Assembly (NCBI RefSeq): GCF_002902085.1
Contig: NZ_PPQR01000003.1
Span: 1 to 51,219, forward strand
Source of the DNA: Staphylococcus simiae
GTDB lineage: Bacteria; Bacillota; Bacilli; Staphylococcales; Staphylococcaceae
Direction of reading: 5' to 3'
DNA: 51,219 bases
The notes beneath the pieces were generated by a model. It was not told where the DNA came from. It saw only the letters and a program-made list of their open reading frames with translations, and did not search any database. This document shows positions 9,425 to 19,100 of the stretch, piece by piece. Within the stretch, counting starts at the first letter, position 1. Every line of letters begins with the position of its first letter. The translations under genes were made by a program, and so were the position numbers.

Positions 9425-9862
9425 TTATTGACAATTTTCGTCAAAGGCATCTTTTAAATCCATTGCAATATCATTGATATCTCTGCCTTCGATATGTTCA
9501 CGTGGCATAAAATGTACTAAATCACGACCTTTAAATAAAGCAAATGAAGGGCTTGATGGTGCTTGACCAATATATTCTCTCATTGCTGATGTTGCTTCTT
9601 TATCTTGACCAGCAAATACAGTAACAGTATGCGTTGGTCTATATTCATTTTGCGTTGCTACAGCTACTGCCGCAGGTCTTGCTAAACCAGCCGCACAACC
9701 ACAAGTAGAATTAATAACTACAAATGTTGTATCGTCGTCGCTCACTTGAGCCATATAATCTTTAACATCGTTTTCATTTTCTAGACTAGTAAAGCCATTT
9801 TGAGTAAGTTCATCGCGCATTTGTTGTGCAATTTCTTTCATATATGCATCATAGGCATTCAT
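9425..9862 (-). CDS. brxA: Bacilliredoxin (BrxA/BrxB, YphP/YqiW family)
   Basis: This thioredoxin-fold protein of 145 residues has the family's unusual CGC active site ([16 protein letters not shown]), the Cys pair at 54 and 56 from the chosen start. Bacilliredoxins remove bacillithiol from mixed disulfides on oxidised proteins. The frame can be opened at a GTG at 9871, but GGAG (9871-9874) overlaps that codon; it stands 8 nt before the ATG at 9862-9860, which is therefore preferred. Its start lies about 15 bp after the cvfC stop, and it ends the four-gene unit. Whether it corresponds to BrxA or BrxB in S. aureus nomenclature is less certain than the family. Confidence 0.92.
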   Translation of the reverse strand: MNAYDAYMKEIAQQMRDELTQNGFTSLENENDVKDYMAQVSDDDTTFVVINSTCGCAAGLARPAAVAVATQNEYRPTHTVTVFAGQDKEATSAMREYIGQAPSSPSFALFKGRDLVHFMPREHIEGRDINDIAMDLKDAFDENCQ

Positions 9863-9877
9863 TATTATCACTCCATA

Positions 9878-10993
9878 TTATTTATTTCTATTGGCAATTT
9901 GTTTCCAAACTGATCCTAAAGCTTCGTCCCCATTCTCAATACGAGAAATAGCCATTTCTATTTGCAATTTAACTTCATATGCTGGGTCATCGACATGTGC
10001 TTTTAATGATGCTAATTGTTGTTCGTTACCTTCATCAAAGATAAACATAGCTGCACGCCATCTAACAATTTTTTGAGGGTCATCTAACAGCTGTTCCATC
10101 TCAGGTAAAGCTTGTTGATATCCTAAATCACTAATACAATCACCAGCAGTTCTTCTGACTGCCGGACTCTTATCATGTAAACCTTGATAAATATAAGGTA
10201 ATACAGCTTCATCATTAATCATACCTAATAAGACAATAGCTTGTCGTCTGAGAGGAACTTTGTCTTCTTGTAGTGCAGTCTCTAATACAGGAAGATCGTT
10301 GAATGTTGGTGTTGGGAACTGATTTAACATTCTAAGTCTCTCTTTCCAGTCGCCAGCTTGTTGATATTCAGTTAATGTCACTCTATTATAGACTGGTTCA
10401 GGGACAGTTACAGATGTAGCAAGTGCTTCTTTAACCATGTTATCTAATTGTTCAGTTGGATAAATAGCTGTAACTTCTTCCATGATGTCAGACATAACGT
10501 CTTCCATATCACCATATCTGACACCTAGATCTAGCCACTTTCTCATAAAAACAACGTTATCATGGTCTTGTTGTGCTGCAAGCATACTATCAACGTATAC
10601 TTCTGGTAATTGTTTCCGTTTTTCTTCGTTATTAGTAGTTAATTTAATTTGATATGGAATTCCTTTAAAGGTGAGGACTTCAGCCTTAACTTCACCATAA
10701 TGAGAGTCTGGTGTAGGTTCTGATGATGCAATATCTTGTTCCGTATTTATCGTTGCAGTAATTTTCGGTAAGACGTCTTCCCAATTTGCTCTTGGTACTT
10801 TATCAATCGCAAGAAAATCCATAACATGAAAAATTGACTTAACATTCTCAATAGCCAATAAATCATTAATATATTGTGGTTGTTCATCATTAATTGTTGT
10901 ATACGTAGCTGATTTATTATCTTGTCGTTTAAAATTCAAAACTACTTTCATAGTGTTTGGACTTGGCGTTGGTTCAACACGAATGATTTCCAT
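9878..10993 (-). CDS. cvfC: Conserved virulence factor C: Nfu N-terminal domain plus HEAT repeats
   Basis: This protein has 371 residues. Residues 1-83 are an Nfu/NifU N-terminal (Nfu_N) domain with [17 protein letters not shown] and [11 protein letters not shown] middle region (about 95-230) has no family I can name. Residues about 235-350 are helical HEAT-like repeats ([42 protein letters not shown]). Nfu domains are tied to Fe-S cluster biogenesis, but the C-terminal CxxC cluster-binding domain of Nfu is absent, so a scaffold or adaptor role is inferred. In S. aureus the orthologue at this locus (CvfC) is needed for full virulence and hemolysin expression. It lies 30 bp after a stand-alone Nfu_N gene, of which its first domain is a paralogue. 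Confidence 0.9.
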   Translation of the reverse strand: MEIIRVEPTPSPNTMKVVLNFKRQDNKSATYTTINDEQPQYINDLLAIENVKSIFHVMDFLAIDKVPRANWEDVLPKITATINTEQDIASSEPTPDSHYGEVKAEVLTFKGIPYQIKLTTNNEEKRKQLPEVYVDSMLAAQQDHDNVVFMRKWLDLGVRYGDMEDVMSDIMEEVTAIYPTEQLDNMVKEALATSVTVPEPVYNRVTLTEYQQAGDWKERLRMLNQFPTPTFNDLPVLETALQEDKVPLRRQAIVLLGMINDEAVLPYIYQGLHDKSPAVRRTAGDCISDLGYQQALPEMEQLLDDPQKIVRWRAAMFIFDEGNEQQLASLKAHVDDPAYEVKLQIEMAISRIENGDEALGSVWKQIANRNK

Positions 10994-11023
10994 TCTTTAT
11001 TCCCCCGTTAAATACATTAAACC

Positions 11024-11275
11024 TTAATTGAATACAGCTTCAATTTTAGGTAAAAGAGACTCCCAATCTGCATCATTGTCTTTATCTACAGAAATGAAAT
11101 CCATAACATGAAAAATTGATTTAACTCCGTCAATGTTTAAAATATCATTAATAAATTGTGGTTGTTCATCACTCACTTTAGTATAAGTGTCAGAAGTCAT
11201 ACCTTCTCTCGCCTCATTTAAAGTGATCTTCATAGTATTATGATTCGGTGTTTCTGAAATTGATAATATTTGCAT
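11024..11275 (-). CDS. Stand-alone Nfu N-terminal domain protein
   Basis: This is an 83-residue protein consisting only of an Nfu_N domain: [31 protein letters not shown]. It aligns without gaps over its full length to residues 1-83 of CvfC encoded downstream, with 46 identical positions by hand count. It has no cysteine and no CxxC, so it cannot itself hold an Fe-S cluster in the way full-length Nfu does. AGGAGG precedes the ATG. It starts 11 bp after the zinc-finger gene and 30 bp before cvfC, in the same direction. A role as partner or competitor of the CvfC N-terminal domain is an inference. Confidence 0.88.
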   Translation of the reverse strand: MQILSISETPNHNTMKITLNEAREGMTSDTYTKVSDEQPQFINDILNIDGVKSIFHVMDFISVDKDNDADWESLLPKIEAVFN

Positions 11276-11286
11276 TAGACTTCCTC

Positions 11287-11496
11287 CTATTGAAGTTCAT
11301 TTCCTAATTGTTTAATTTGTTTTCCTATTGAACACTCATTGATACAAAAATGATGCGCTTTTGTCTTGCCTTCATTTTTACGTATAGTCGTTTTAATTGG
11401 GCATTGATTGCAATAAGTATTCATTAAGTCATCTATTTTTGCGAGTGCATTTTGTTCAGAATAAGTTAAAATGACTAACACTTCCTTTATACACAT
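11287..11496 (-). CDS. Small zinc-finger protein (C2HCIx2C type)
   Basis: This protein of 60-69 residues contains CNQC followed about 20 residues later by HHFCINEC, the CxxC...HxC-I-xxC pattern of the zf-C2HCIx2C family of small Bacillales proteins; the four ligands fit one zinc site. Function unknown. The start is uncertain. The ATG at 11496 has no ribosome binding site. AAGGAAG lies inside the frame (about 11481-11487) and points to an ATT codon at 11472-11470, 8 nt further on; starting there gives 61 residues. It is the first gene of the zinc finger - Nfu_N - cvfC - bacilliredoxin unit. Confidence 0.75.
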   Translation of the reverse strand: MCIKEVLVILTYSEQNALAKIDDLMNTYCNQCPIKTTIRKNEGKTKAHHFCINECSIGKQIKQLGNELQ

Positions 11497-11672
11497 AACA
11501 AGTTATTGCAATCTTGTTAACGAGTGTTTGTTAATTTAAATTAGCATAACGATATTATAACATCTTTAGCTCATTGATTTGAATAATACGATTGTATATA
11601 TTTTGTTTTAATTTTATGAATTGTCTATTGCTAATGTCTATGATTTTCTGTAAAATAATTAGGTTGTTTATT

Positions 11673-11712
11673 GAGCGGTTTCTAAACACCCGCATTATCA
11701 AAATTTAGGAGG
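11673..11712 (+). promoter_or_regulatory. preQ1-I riboswitch (translational)
   Basis: About 40 nt immediately before the transporter gene fit the class-I preQ1 aptamer. Stem P1 is GCGG (11675-11678) with CCGC (11690-11693). The loop carries TTTCTAAACACC, and an A-rich tail follows. The loop bases CTAAA (11682-11686) are exactly complementary to TTTAG (11704-11708), which forms the H-type pseudoknot P2. The TTTAG overlaps the first AG of the ribosome binding site AGGAGG (11707-11712), 10 nt before the ATG at 11723. Ligand binding should therefore hide the ribosome binding site and turn off translation of the queuosine-precursor transporter. Confidence 0.88.
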
Positions 11713-11722
11713 AAATTAAACA

Positions 11723-12427
11723 ATGTATAATGAATTATTAGGACTATGTTCCTTTATTATCACCTTTATTTTAATGGTTTTAATGTATCGCGCTTTTGGT
11801 AAACAAGGTTTAATCGCTTGGGTAGCCATAGGTACGATCATTGCTAATATTCAAGTTATTAAAACAGTCGAAATATTTGGTATTTCAGCAACATTAGGTA
11901 ATGTCATGTTTGCCTCTATTTATTTAGCTACAGATATTTTAAATGATATTTACGGTAGAAAAGTAGCTAAACGTGCTGTATGGCTAGGATTCTCATCAAC
12001 ATTAGTAATGATTATCGTCATGCAAGTATCTTTACAATTTATACCATCAGCTGATGATGTTGCTCAACAAGGACTTGAAACGATTTTCAATATCGTACCA
12101 AGAATTGCCCTAGGCTCAATTATCGCTTATATTATTGGTCAACATATAGATGTCTTTATTTTTAGTATTATTAAAAAGATCTTTAGTTCAGATAAAACAT
12201 TTATTATTAGAGCATATGGTAGTACGATTATCAGTTCAATTATTGATACCGCATTGTTTGTAACGATTGCATTCTTAGGTAGTTTGCCAAACGCAGCTGT
12301 CTTCGAAATCTTTATTACGACATATATACTTAAATTAGTATCCACAATCTTCAACGTGCCATTCGGCTATATTGCTAAATCATTTTATCGTAAAGGTAAA
12401 ATACAAAAATTAGATGAAGGCTATTAA
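11723..12427 (+). CDS. yhhQ: Queuosine-precursor transporter (YhhQ/DUF165, VUT family)
   Basis: This 234-residue membrane protein has about six hydrophobic helices and the DUF165 signatures ATDILNDIYGRKVAKRAVWLGF and VDVFIFS, with FIIRAYGSTIISSIIDTALF. Family members take up queuosine precursors (preQ0/preQ1) for tRNA wobble-base modification. The preQ1-I riboswitch directly in front supports this specificity: high preQ1 should repress uptake. No queuosine biosynthesis gene is in the window, which agrees with salvage as the source in staphylococci. AGGAGG is 10 nt before the ATG. A terminator follows at 12441-12477. Confidence 0.93.
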   Translation: MYNELLGLCSFIITFILMVLMYRAFGKQGLIAWVAIGTIIANIQVIKTVEIFGISATLGNVMFASIYLATDILNDIYGRKVAKRAVWLGFSSTLVMIIVMQVSLQFIPSADDVAQQGLETIFNIVPRIALGSIIAYIIGQHIDVFIFSIIKKIFSSDKTFIIRAYGSTIISSIIDTALFVTIAFLGSLPNAAVFEIFITTYILKLVSTIFNVPFGYIAKSFYRKGKIQKLDEGY

Positions 12428-12440
12428 TTATATAAATGAC

Positions 12441-12477
12441 AGCACCAACTAGGAATTAGAAGTTCTTAGTTGGTGTT
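12441..12477 (+). terminator. Terminator of the queuosine-precursor transporter gene
   Basis: A 15-bp stem, 12441-12455 with 12463-12477, contains two G-T wobbles and a 7-nt loop; it is followed by ATTTTGTTT on the plus strand. It starts 13 bp past the transporter stop. Confidence 0.85.
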
Positions 12478-12562
12478 ATTTTGTTTGAGATCATTTCATT
12501 AACAATGATGACATCAGTTTGATACAATAACTACAAATATTTAACAAAGAGGATGACAATCA

Positions 12563-12958
12563 ATGGCGCAAATTTATTTTGATGCTGCAACAAGTGGTAA
12601 TCCTGGCAATAGTGCATGTGGCATTATCATTAATGAAAATGGAGAAAAGTATGTCTATACTCATGATTTAGGCGTTATGGATAATCACAGTGCTGAATGG
12701 GCAACATTTATTCGTGCTTTAGAACATGCTAGATCATTAAATGTAACGACTGCCTTATTGTATACAGATTCCAAGGTTATTGCTGATAGTGTTGATAAAG
12801 GCTTTACGAAAAATTCAAAATTCAAACCTTATTTCGATCAAATGTCTATATTAGAACAAAGTTTTGATTTGATGTTTATCAAGTGGATCCCACGTGATCA
12901 AAATAAAGAAGCGAATCATCATGCTAAACAAGCATTGTACAAAATGACTAAAAAATGA
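12563..12958 (+). CDS. RNase HI-like protein
   Basis: This 131-residue protein has the RNase H fold, with the first three carboxylates of the active site recognisable: Asp7 in IYFDAATSGNPG, Glu45 in HSAEW and Asp69 in YTDSK. The fourth, normally Asp in an N-x-x-A-D motif near the C-terminus, appears as Asn118 in NKEANHHA. Several Firmicute RNase HI-like paralogues have degenerate sites, so activity on RNA/DNA hybrids cannot be assumed. The handle region of E. coli RNase HI is missing. It lies 135 bp after the transporter, behind that gene's terminator, with AAAGAGGATG upstream of the ATG. It ends facing ebh with a shared terminator between them. Confidence 0.85.
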   Translation: MAQIYFDAATSGNPGNSACGIIINENGEKYVYTHDLGVMDNHSAEWATFIRALEHARSLNVTTALLYTDSKVIADSVDKGFTKNSKFKPYFDQMSILEQSFDLMFIKWIPRDQNKEANHHAKQALYKMTKK

Positions 12959-13045
12959 TAATCAACGATAATATGGTGGTAGTATTGAAAATAGCAGCTA
13001 GTGAAAAAGATATACTTTTTTATAAATTGAAATAAGTTTAATTAT

Positions 13046-13088
13046 AAAAGAGACGGCAGGAATTCAAGTTATTCCTACCGTCTCTTTT
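13046..13088. terminator. Bidirectional terminator between the RNase H-like gene and ebh
   Basis: An 18-bp stem with one mismatch, 13046-13063 with 13071-13088, and a 7-nt loop. The stem has A-runs on the left and T-runs on the right (AAAAGAGACGG ... CCGTCTCTTTTT), so it can stop transcription in both directions. It lies 13 bp beyond the ebh stop codon. Confidence 0.92.
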
Positions 13089-13100
13089 TATTTTGAAAAG

Positions 13101-16100
13101 TTATTTTTTCTTGTTGTTACTTTTCTTTTTCTTTCTTTTAGCTACTACTTTGTTATTTTTTCTCTTTGTTGTAGTTTGTTTAGATTGTTTGTTACTACTT
13201 TGTTTTGTGGTATTTGCTGCTTTTTTTGGTTGTTTGGTTTGACGTTTATCAGTGTTCTTTGTTTTTGTCTCAGAAGAAGATTGTTTTACTTTAGTTTGTT
13301 GTTTATCTTGTGAATCTTTCTTTTGTTTAGTAGCAACTAATAAATGATCTGGATTTAAATCATCTACATCTAAAGATGATTGTTCTTCTTTTTTACGTTT
13401 AGTTCCTACTAATAGATCACTTGGGTTTAAAGTAGCTTTTAAATCATTATCTTTATTGACGTTACTATCTTCCGTTTCTTCTTCATCTTCTTTACGTCTT
13501 CTCTTAGCTAAAATTAACCATAAGCTTGTGAAAATGCCACCTATTGCAGCTGCACCAATTGATTTTTCAAGTGTACTAATAATATTGTCTATTAAGTGAT
13601 TTGTATTTGCTACTGGACGCTCTTTAGCGTTGTGTGCTTTATCTTTGTTATCTTTATCTGCACCGTTAGCACCATTTAACACTAAATGATCATTTAAATA
13701 TGAATCGTGTAAATCACCAAAACGATTTGACAAGTTGGCAATCTTATGAACTGCATCGACATCACTTGTAATGAAATGAGGTCCATTAGGTAATACGATA
13801 TTTGCCAATTGTTGTAAGCCTATATTCAATGCTTTATAGACATCTGCTATAGTACTTGCATTATGAATGGCCTTAATAGTATTTTGCTCTATTTGTTGAA
13901 CATGACTAATCATTTGTCCTTTATCTAAATCAGTTACAAAAGGATTACCTATAATCTCATTTATCTTATTAGCAGCAGCTTTTCTAATTTGTTGTTGTGC
14001 TATATTTTGTGCCTGAGATTTATTTAAAGCTTTAATCACTTCATTAGGATTTAAGTTTGTTAATTGATCAAGTGCATGTTGTGTAATTTGTTCGACTTGT
14101 TTCACAGATGTAGCTTTATTAATGTCTGATAGTGCATTCGCAATAATTTGGTTAATCACTTTATTAATAGCATCTTTTTGTGCTGATGTTAACTTAGGCA
14201 GTTGTTGAATTTGTTGTTTCTTAACAGTACCTTGTGTTGTTATTTGTTGCTTAGCGTCAGCTTTCGCAATATTTAATGGTGATTCAACAACTACAACCGG
14301 TACTTTTATGATGGTATTTGTACCATCAGCTAAAGTGACAACGACTACCGCATTTAACGAATCAGATAATTTGTTAGTTGGTGGTATTAAAATAACATCT
14401 GCTTTAATATCATCGTTTAAATCTAAATGTTCTAATACCTGTTTCTTAGTAATTTTATCATCTCGATAAACAGTTATCTTACCTTTAACTAAAGCGTCTT
14501 GAATTGATAATGCAGGAAGATCATGTACTAATGCTTTATGGTCAGTATCCCAAATCGTTACATTAGCTATGTTATTCAAATCATTGCTTAAGTCATGTGT
14601 TAATTGATCACTAGTTAAAGCATTTTCAATGTTTGATAATGCTTGTTGACGAGCATCTTCCAGTGCTTTTAAGGCATTTTGACGTTGAGCATCCGTTAAA
14701 TCTGGATTTTGTTCTATTTCTTGACGTTTCTTATTAACTAAATCTTCAACAGCTTGTTTTGCAGCTTCTTTATCATTAATTAAATCCTTAATCGTTTGTA
14801 ATGCATCTTTAAACTGCTCTTTAGCTTGATTAATGGCATCTTTAGTTGCTGCATCATTAATTGCACTATTTGCTTGTGCTAAAGCCTGATTAACTAAATC
14901 TTTAAGTTTTTCTTTTTCACTCGTAGTTAGATGATTATTGTTGTTAATATCATTAATCAGTGAATTACTTAATTGTGTTATTTCATCTTTAGCATCAAGT
15001 TTAGCTTTTGGTAATTCATCAGCATGGATTGATGGAATTATTGTATTAGCATTAGCTATTACTTGATCAACATCATTATTGGATTGAGCATTGTTTAGAT
15101 TATTTATTGCTTGCGCTAATGCTTGATCAACTTGTGTAATTGCTTGTTGTTTAGATTGTTCAGTAGCATTAGCATGATTGATTGCATCTTTTTGTGCTTC
15201 AGCTAAATGTTGAAGTTGTGCAAGGGCGTTAGCTTTACTATCTGCCAAACGTTGCTCACCATTTAATGCTTGTTTAGCGTTATCAATTGCTTGTACTAAT
15301 TGATTTACTTGATTACTATCTAATGCACTTCCAGTCGTAGGATTCAACGCATTTTTAGCAATGTCTAATGCTTGATCAAAGGCTTGTTGTAAATCTTTAT
15401 CTGCATTTTGATATGAAATACTATTTTTAACTTTATTTTCATTTGTATCAACACTTTGTTGTAAAGCCTTCATAGCATCATTTAATGACGTTGCATCACT
15501 CACTACTTTATTTACTGTTGGTATATCATTAGCTTGATTTATGTTCGCTTTGGCTTGCGCTTTTTGAGCATCATTCAAAGCATTCAAATGATCAATCGTT
15601 TGTAGTGCATTAGCTTTAGTATTAGCAAGTTTTTCATTACCATTTAATGCATCTATGGCTTGTTTAATTTTATCAATAGTTTGTTTAATCTTAGCAGTTA
15701 ATTGACTATTACCATTAGCTAATTGTCGACCATCATTGATCGCTTGATTATAAGCTTGCTGTTTGTCATTATCAGCTTGCGTATAATTATTACTTGCTGT
15801 AATGTCAGGATATTTATTTATTAAATCTTTTAACTTAGCCATAACATCATTGACTTTATCAGCTAATTTAACAATATTATTTACTTTATTGATTGTTGGT
15901 ACAGCATCAACAGCTTTATTAAAGGCTTGTTTTTGTTTGTCATTTAATGCTGGCAATTGATTAATATGTGCTTTAGCTTGATCTTTGAATTTAGCAACTT
16001 GTGCATCACCATCTAAATGATTTAGAGCTTGTTTTAACTTGTCAATCGCTGTTTGTACATCTGTTTGACTTGTATCTGGACCTGTAACTTTATTAATTAA

Positions 16101-19100
16101 TCGCTCAGCTTCATTCAAGCTTTGATCAACAGCTTGTTTATTAGTTGCAGTCGCATCAATATAATTAGGCGTTGTCTTAGTTTGTTGTGCTTGATTAACC
16201 AAATCATTTAAATCTTGCATACTGTGATTTAATTGTGTCGCATTGGCAATGATATTATTGACAGTTGTTCTTGCAGGTGCTTGATCAATCGCTTGATTGA
16301 TAGCTGCTTTTTGAGCATCTGTTAACGCATCAAGTTTTGCTACTACATCTTTCGCATCATTTTTATCTTTATCAAGTTTATCTTGGCCATGGAGTGCTGC
16401 TTCTGCTTGTTTGACATCATTCAGAGCTTGTTCTACTTCATTTTTATCTGTTGTAGGATTAATGCCATTAATGATATCTTCAGCTTTTTTCATTGCATCT
16501 TTATATGCTTGTTGTTGTGCTGGGTCTTCATTAGTAAAGTTACTGCTGTTCAATACATCATCTTTATGTGCGATTGAATCTTTCAAGTCATGCATCGCAT
16601 TATTTAATGCTTGTGCTTTGTTAATCTGTTCAGCGACACCAGTTCTTGTTGGTTCTGATGTGATAGCATTGTTAATCGCGTCTTTTTGTTGTTGGCTTAA
16701 ATCTGGTAAATTATTGACTGTTTGTTTGTCATCTTGTTTATCTTTATTTAATTTATCTTGGCCATGAAGTGCTTGTTTAGCCGCTTCAACATCTGCTAAA
16801 GCTTGATCTATCGCAGTTTTATCAACAGTAACATTTGTACCATTAATGATGTCTTCTGCCTTCTTAACAGCATCATCATATGCTTGTTGTTGTGCAGGGT
16901 CTTCGTTGATGTAATCACTACTTTGTTTTACTTGATCTTTCTTAGCAACTTCACTGCGTAACGTATTCATGGCATTATCCAAATCTTGTGCTTTGGCAAC
17001 AAGTTGTTTCACTTGTTCTCGTGTTGATGCTTGATCAATATCATGGTTCAAGGCATCCTTTTGACCTTGGTTCAAGTCAGGTAAACCATTAATCGTTTGT
17101 GTCGCAGTTGATTGATCAACTTGTAATTTATGTGCACCATTTAATGCAGCTTGCGCTTGTGTAACACGTTGTGTCACTTGGTCAACTATTGCTTTATCCA
17201 TAGCTGGATTTGTAGTCGCATTAATCAGATCATTGGCAGCTTTTATTGCATTAGTATAAGCATCTTGCTGAGGTTGATCTTCATTAATGAAATTACTACT
17301 TTGTTTCACTTGATCGGCATCTTGGATACTATGTCTCATCGCTGTCATCGCATTATTTAAGTCTTGTGCTTTATTAACTATATTAGCGACATCTGTTCTT
17401 GTCGATGCATTTGTGATTTCATCTGCTAAATGTTGACGTTGTAAATCAGTTAAGCTTGATAATTGACCTAATGTTGCATTAGCCGTTGTTTTATCATGTG
17501 CTAGTTGCGCTTGACCATCAAGATTTTGTTTAGCTTGTGCTACAGCGTTTGTTGCTTGCTCAACTGCATCTTTATCTAATGTTGGGTTAGTAGTAGCATT
17601 TATAATTCCTTCTGCATGAGCTACAGCATCAGTATAAGCTTGTTGCTGTGGTTGATTTGCATTGACATAATTACTACTTTGTTTAATAGCATTTTGATCT
17701 TGGATACTATTACGTAATGCCGTCATCGCATTATTTAAATCTTGTGCTTTCGTAAGTTGTGCCGCTACTTGATCGCGTGTCGTAGCATTTGTCACAAGTT
17801 GTTTTTCAGCTTGTTGTTGAGCTGTCGTTAACGATGATAATTGATCAATGTCATGGTTCGCACTATCTTTAGCATTTTGCAATTTAGTATCACCATGTAA
17901 ATTATCTTTCGCTTGGTTGACAGCTTGTAATGCATTGTTAATTGTATCAACAGACATTGTTGGGTTTGATGTTTCACCCATTAAACCTTGAGCATGTGCA
18001 ACTGCATCAGTATATGCTTGTTGTTGCGTTGGATCTTCATTAATGAATTTAGAATCCGCTTCAACTTGAGTATGATCTTTGATACCGTTACGTAAATTTG
18101 TCATGGCACTATTCAATGCTTGTGCTTGAGCTAATTTAGTTGCTACTTCTGTTCTAGTTGGTGCTTGATTAATATCATGTTCAAGTTGTTGACGTTGCGC
18201 TTGATTTAAATCTTGTAAACCAGCTAGTTGAGTTAATGCATCTTGTTTATCGTGTGCTAATTTATCGTCGCCATGTAATGCATCTTTAGCATTATTAATT
18301 TGACTTAAAGCGTTAATTACAGCATTTTTATCAATGACTGGGTCTGTTTGTTTATTAATTAATGCTTCAGCATCATGGATTGCTTGATCATACACATCTT
18401 TTGGTCCTTGATCTTCATTGAAATAATTGCTGCCATCTCTAACATGTTGTTGTTCTGCAACAGCTTGTTTCAATGCTTGCATTGTGTTATCCAATTCAGC
18501 AGATTGGGCTTTTACTTGATTCACTTCGCCACGTGTTGTTGCTGCATTCACTAATTCTTTTTCTTTCGCTTTTTGAGCTGTTGTTAAACCAGACATAGCG
18601 TCTATAGCTTGTTCAGCAGCTAACTTATCATTTGCTAAATTACTATTACCATCAAGTGCTTTAATGGCGTTAGCAACTTGGTCTTTCACGGATGTCACTT
18701 GACTAGGTGTTAACACTGGATTGTTCGCTTCATTGATAAGTTGATTTGCTGCTTGTTGTGCTTGATTAACAGCATCTTGGTTATTTTGTGATGCATTGAT
18801 GTAATTACCTGTTGCTTTTATTGGATCTACTTTCGCTACTTCATCACGTAGTGCTTGCATAGCTGCATTTAGATGTTGCGCATTCGTCACTACTTCTGTA
18901 ACTTTGTCTCTTGTTGTTGCCGCTGCAACTTGACCTTTTATAGCATGACGTTGTGCATCACTTAAAGCTGTCAATCCATCAACAGTAGTCGTTGCTTGTG
19001 TTTGGTCTTGTTGTAATTTATTAGCACCTTGTAAAGCATCTCTAGCTGTTGTGATGTTTTGTGCCGCTTGATTAATGACATCAACATCTGTATCAGGGTT

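Noticed and set aside
13101-13560. LPXTG sorting signal at the Ebh C-terminus
   Set aside because: No LPXTG or close variant (NPQTN type) occurs before the transmembrane helix, and the tail after it is far too long for a sortase substrate.
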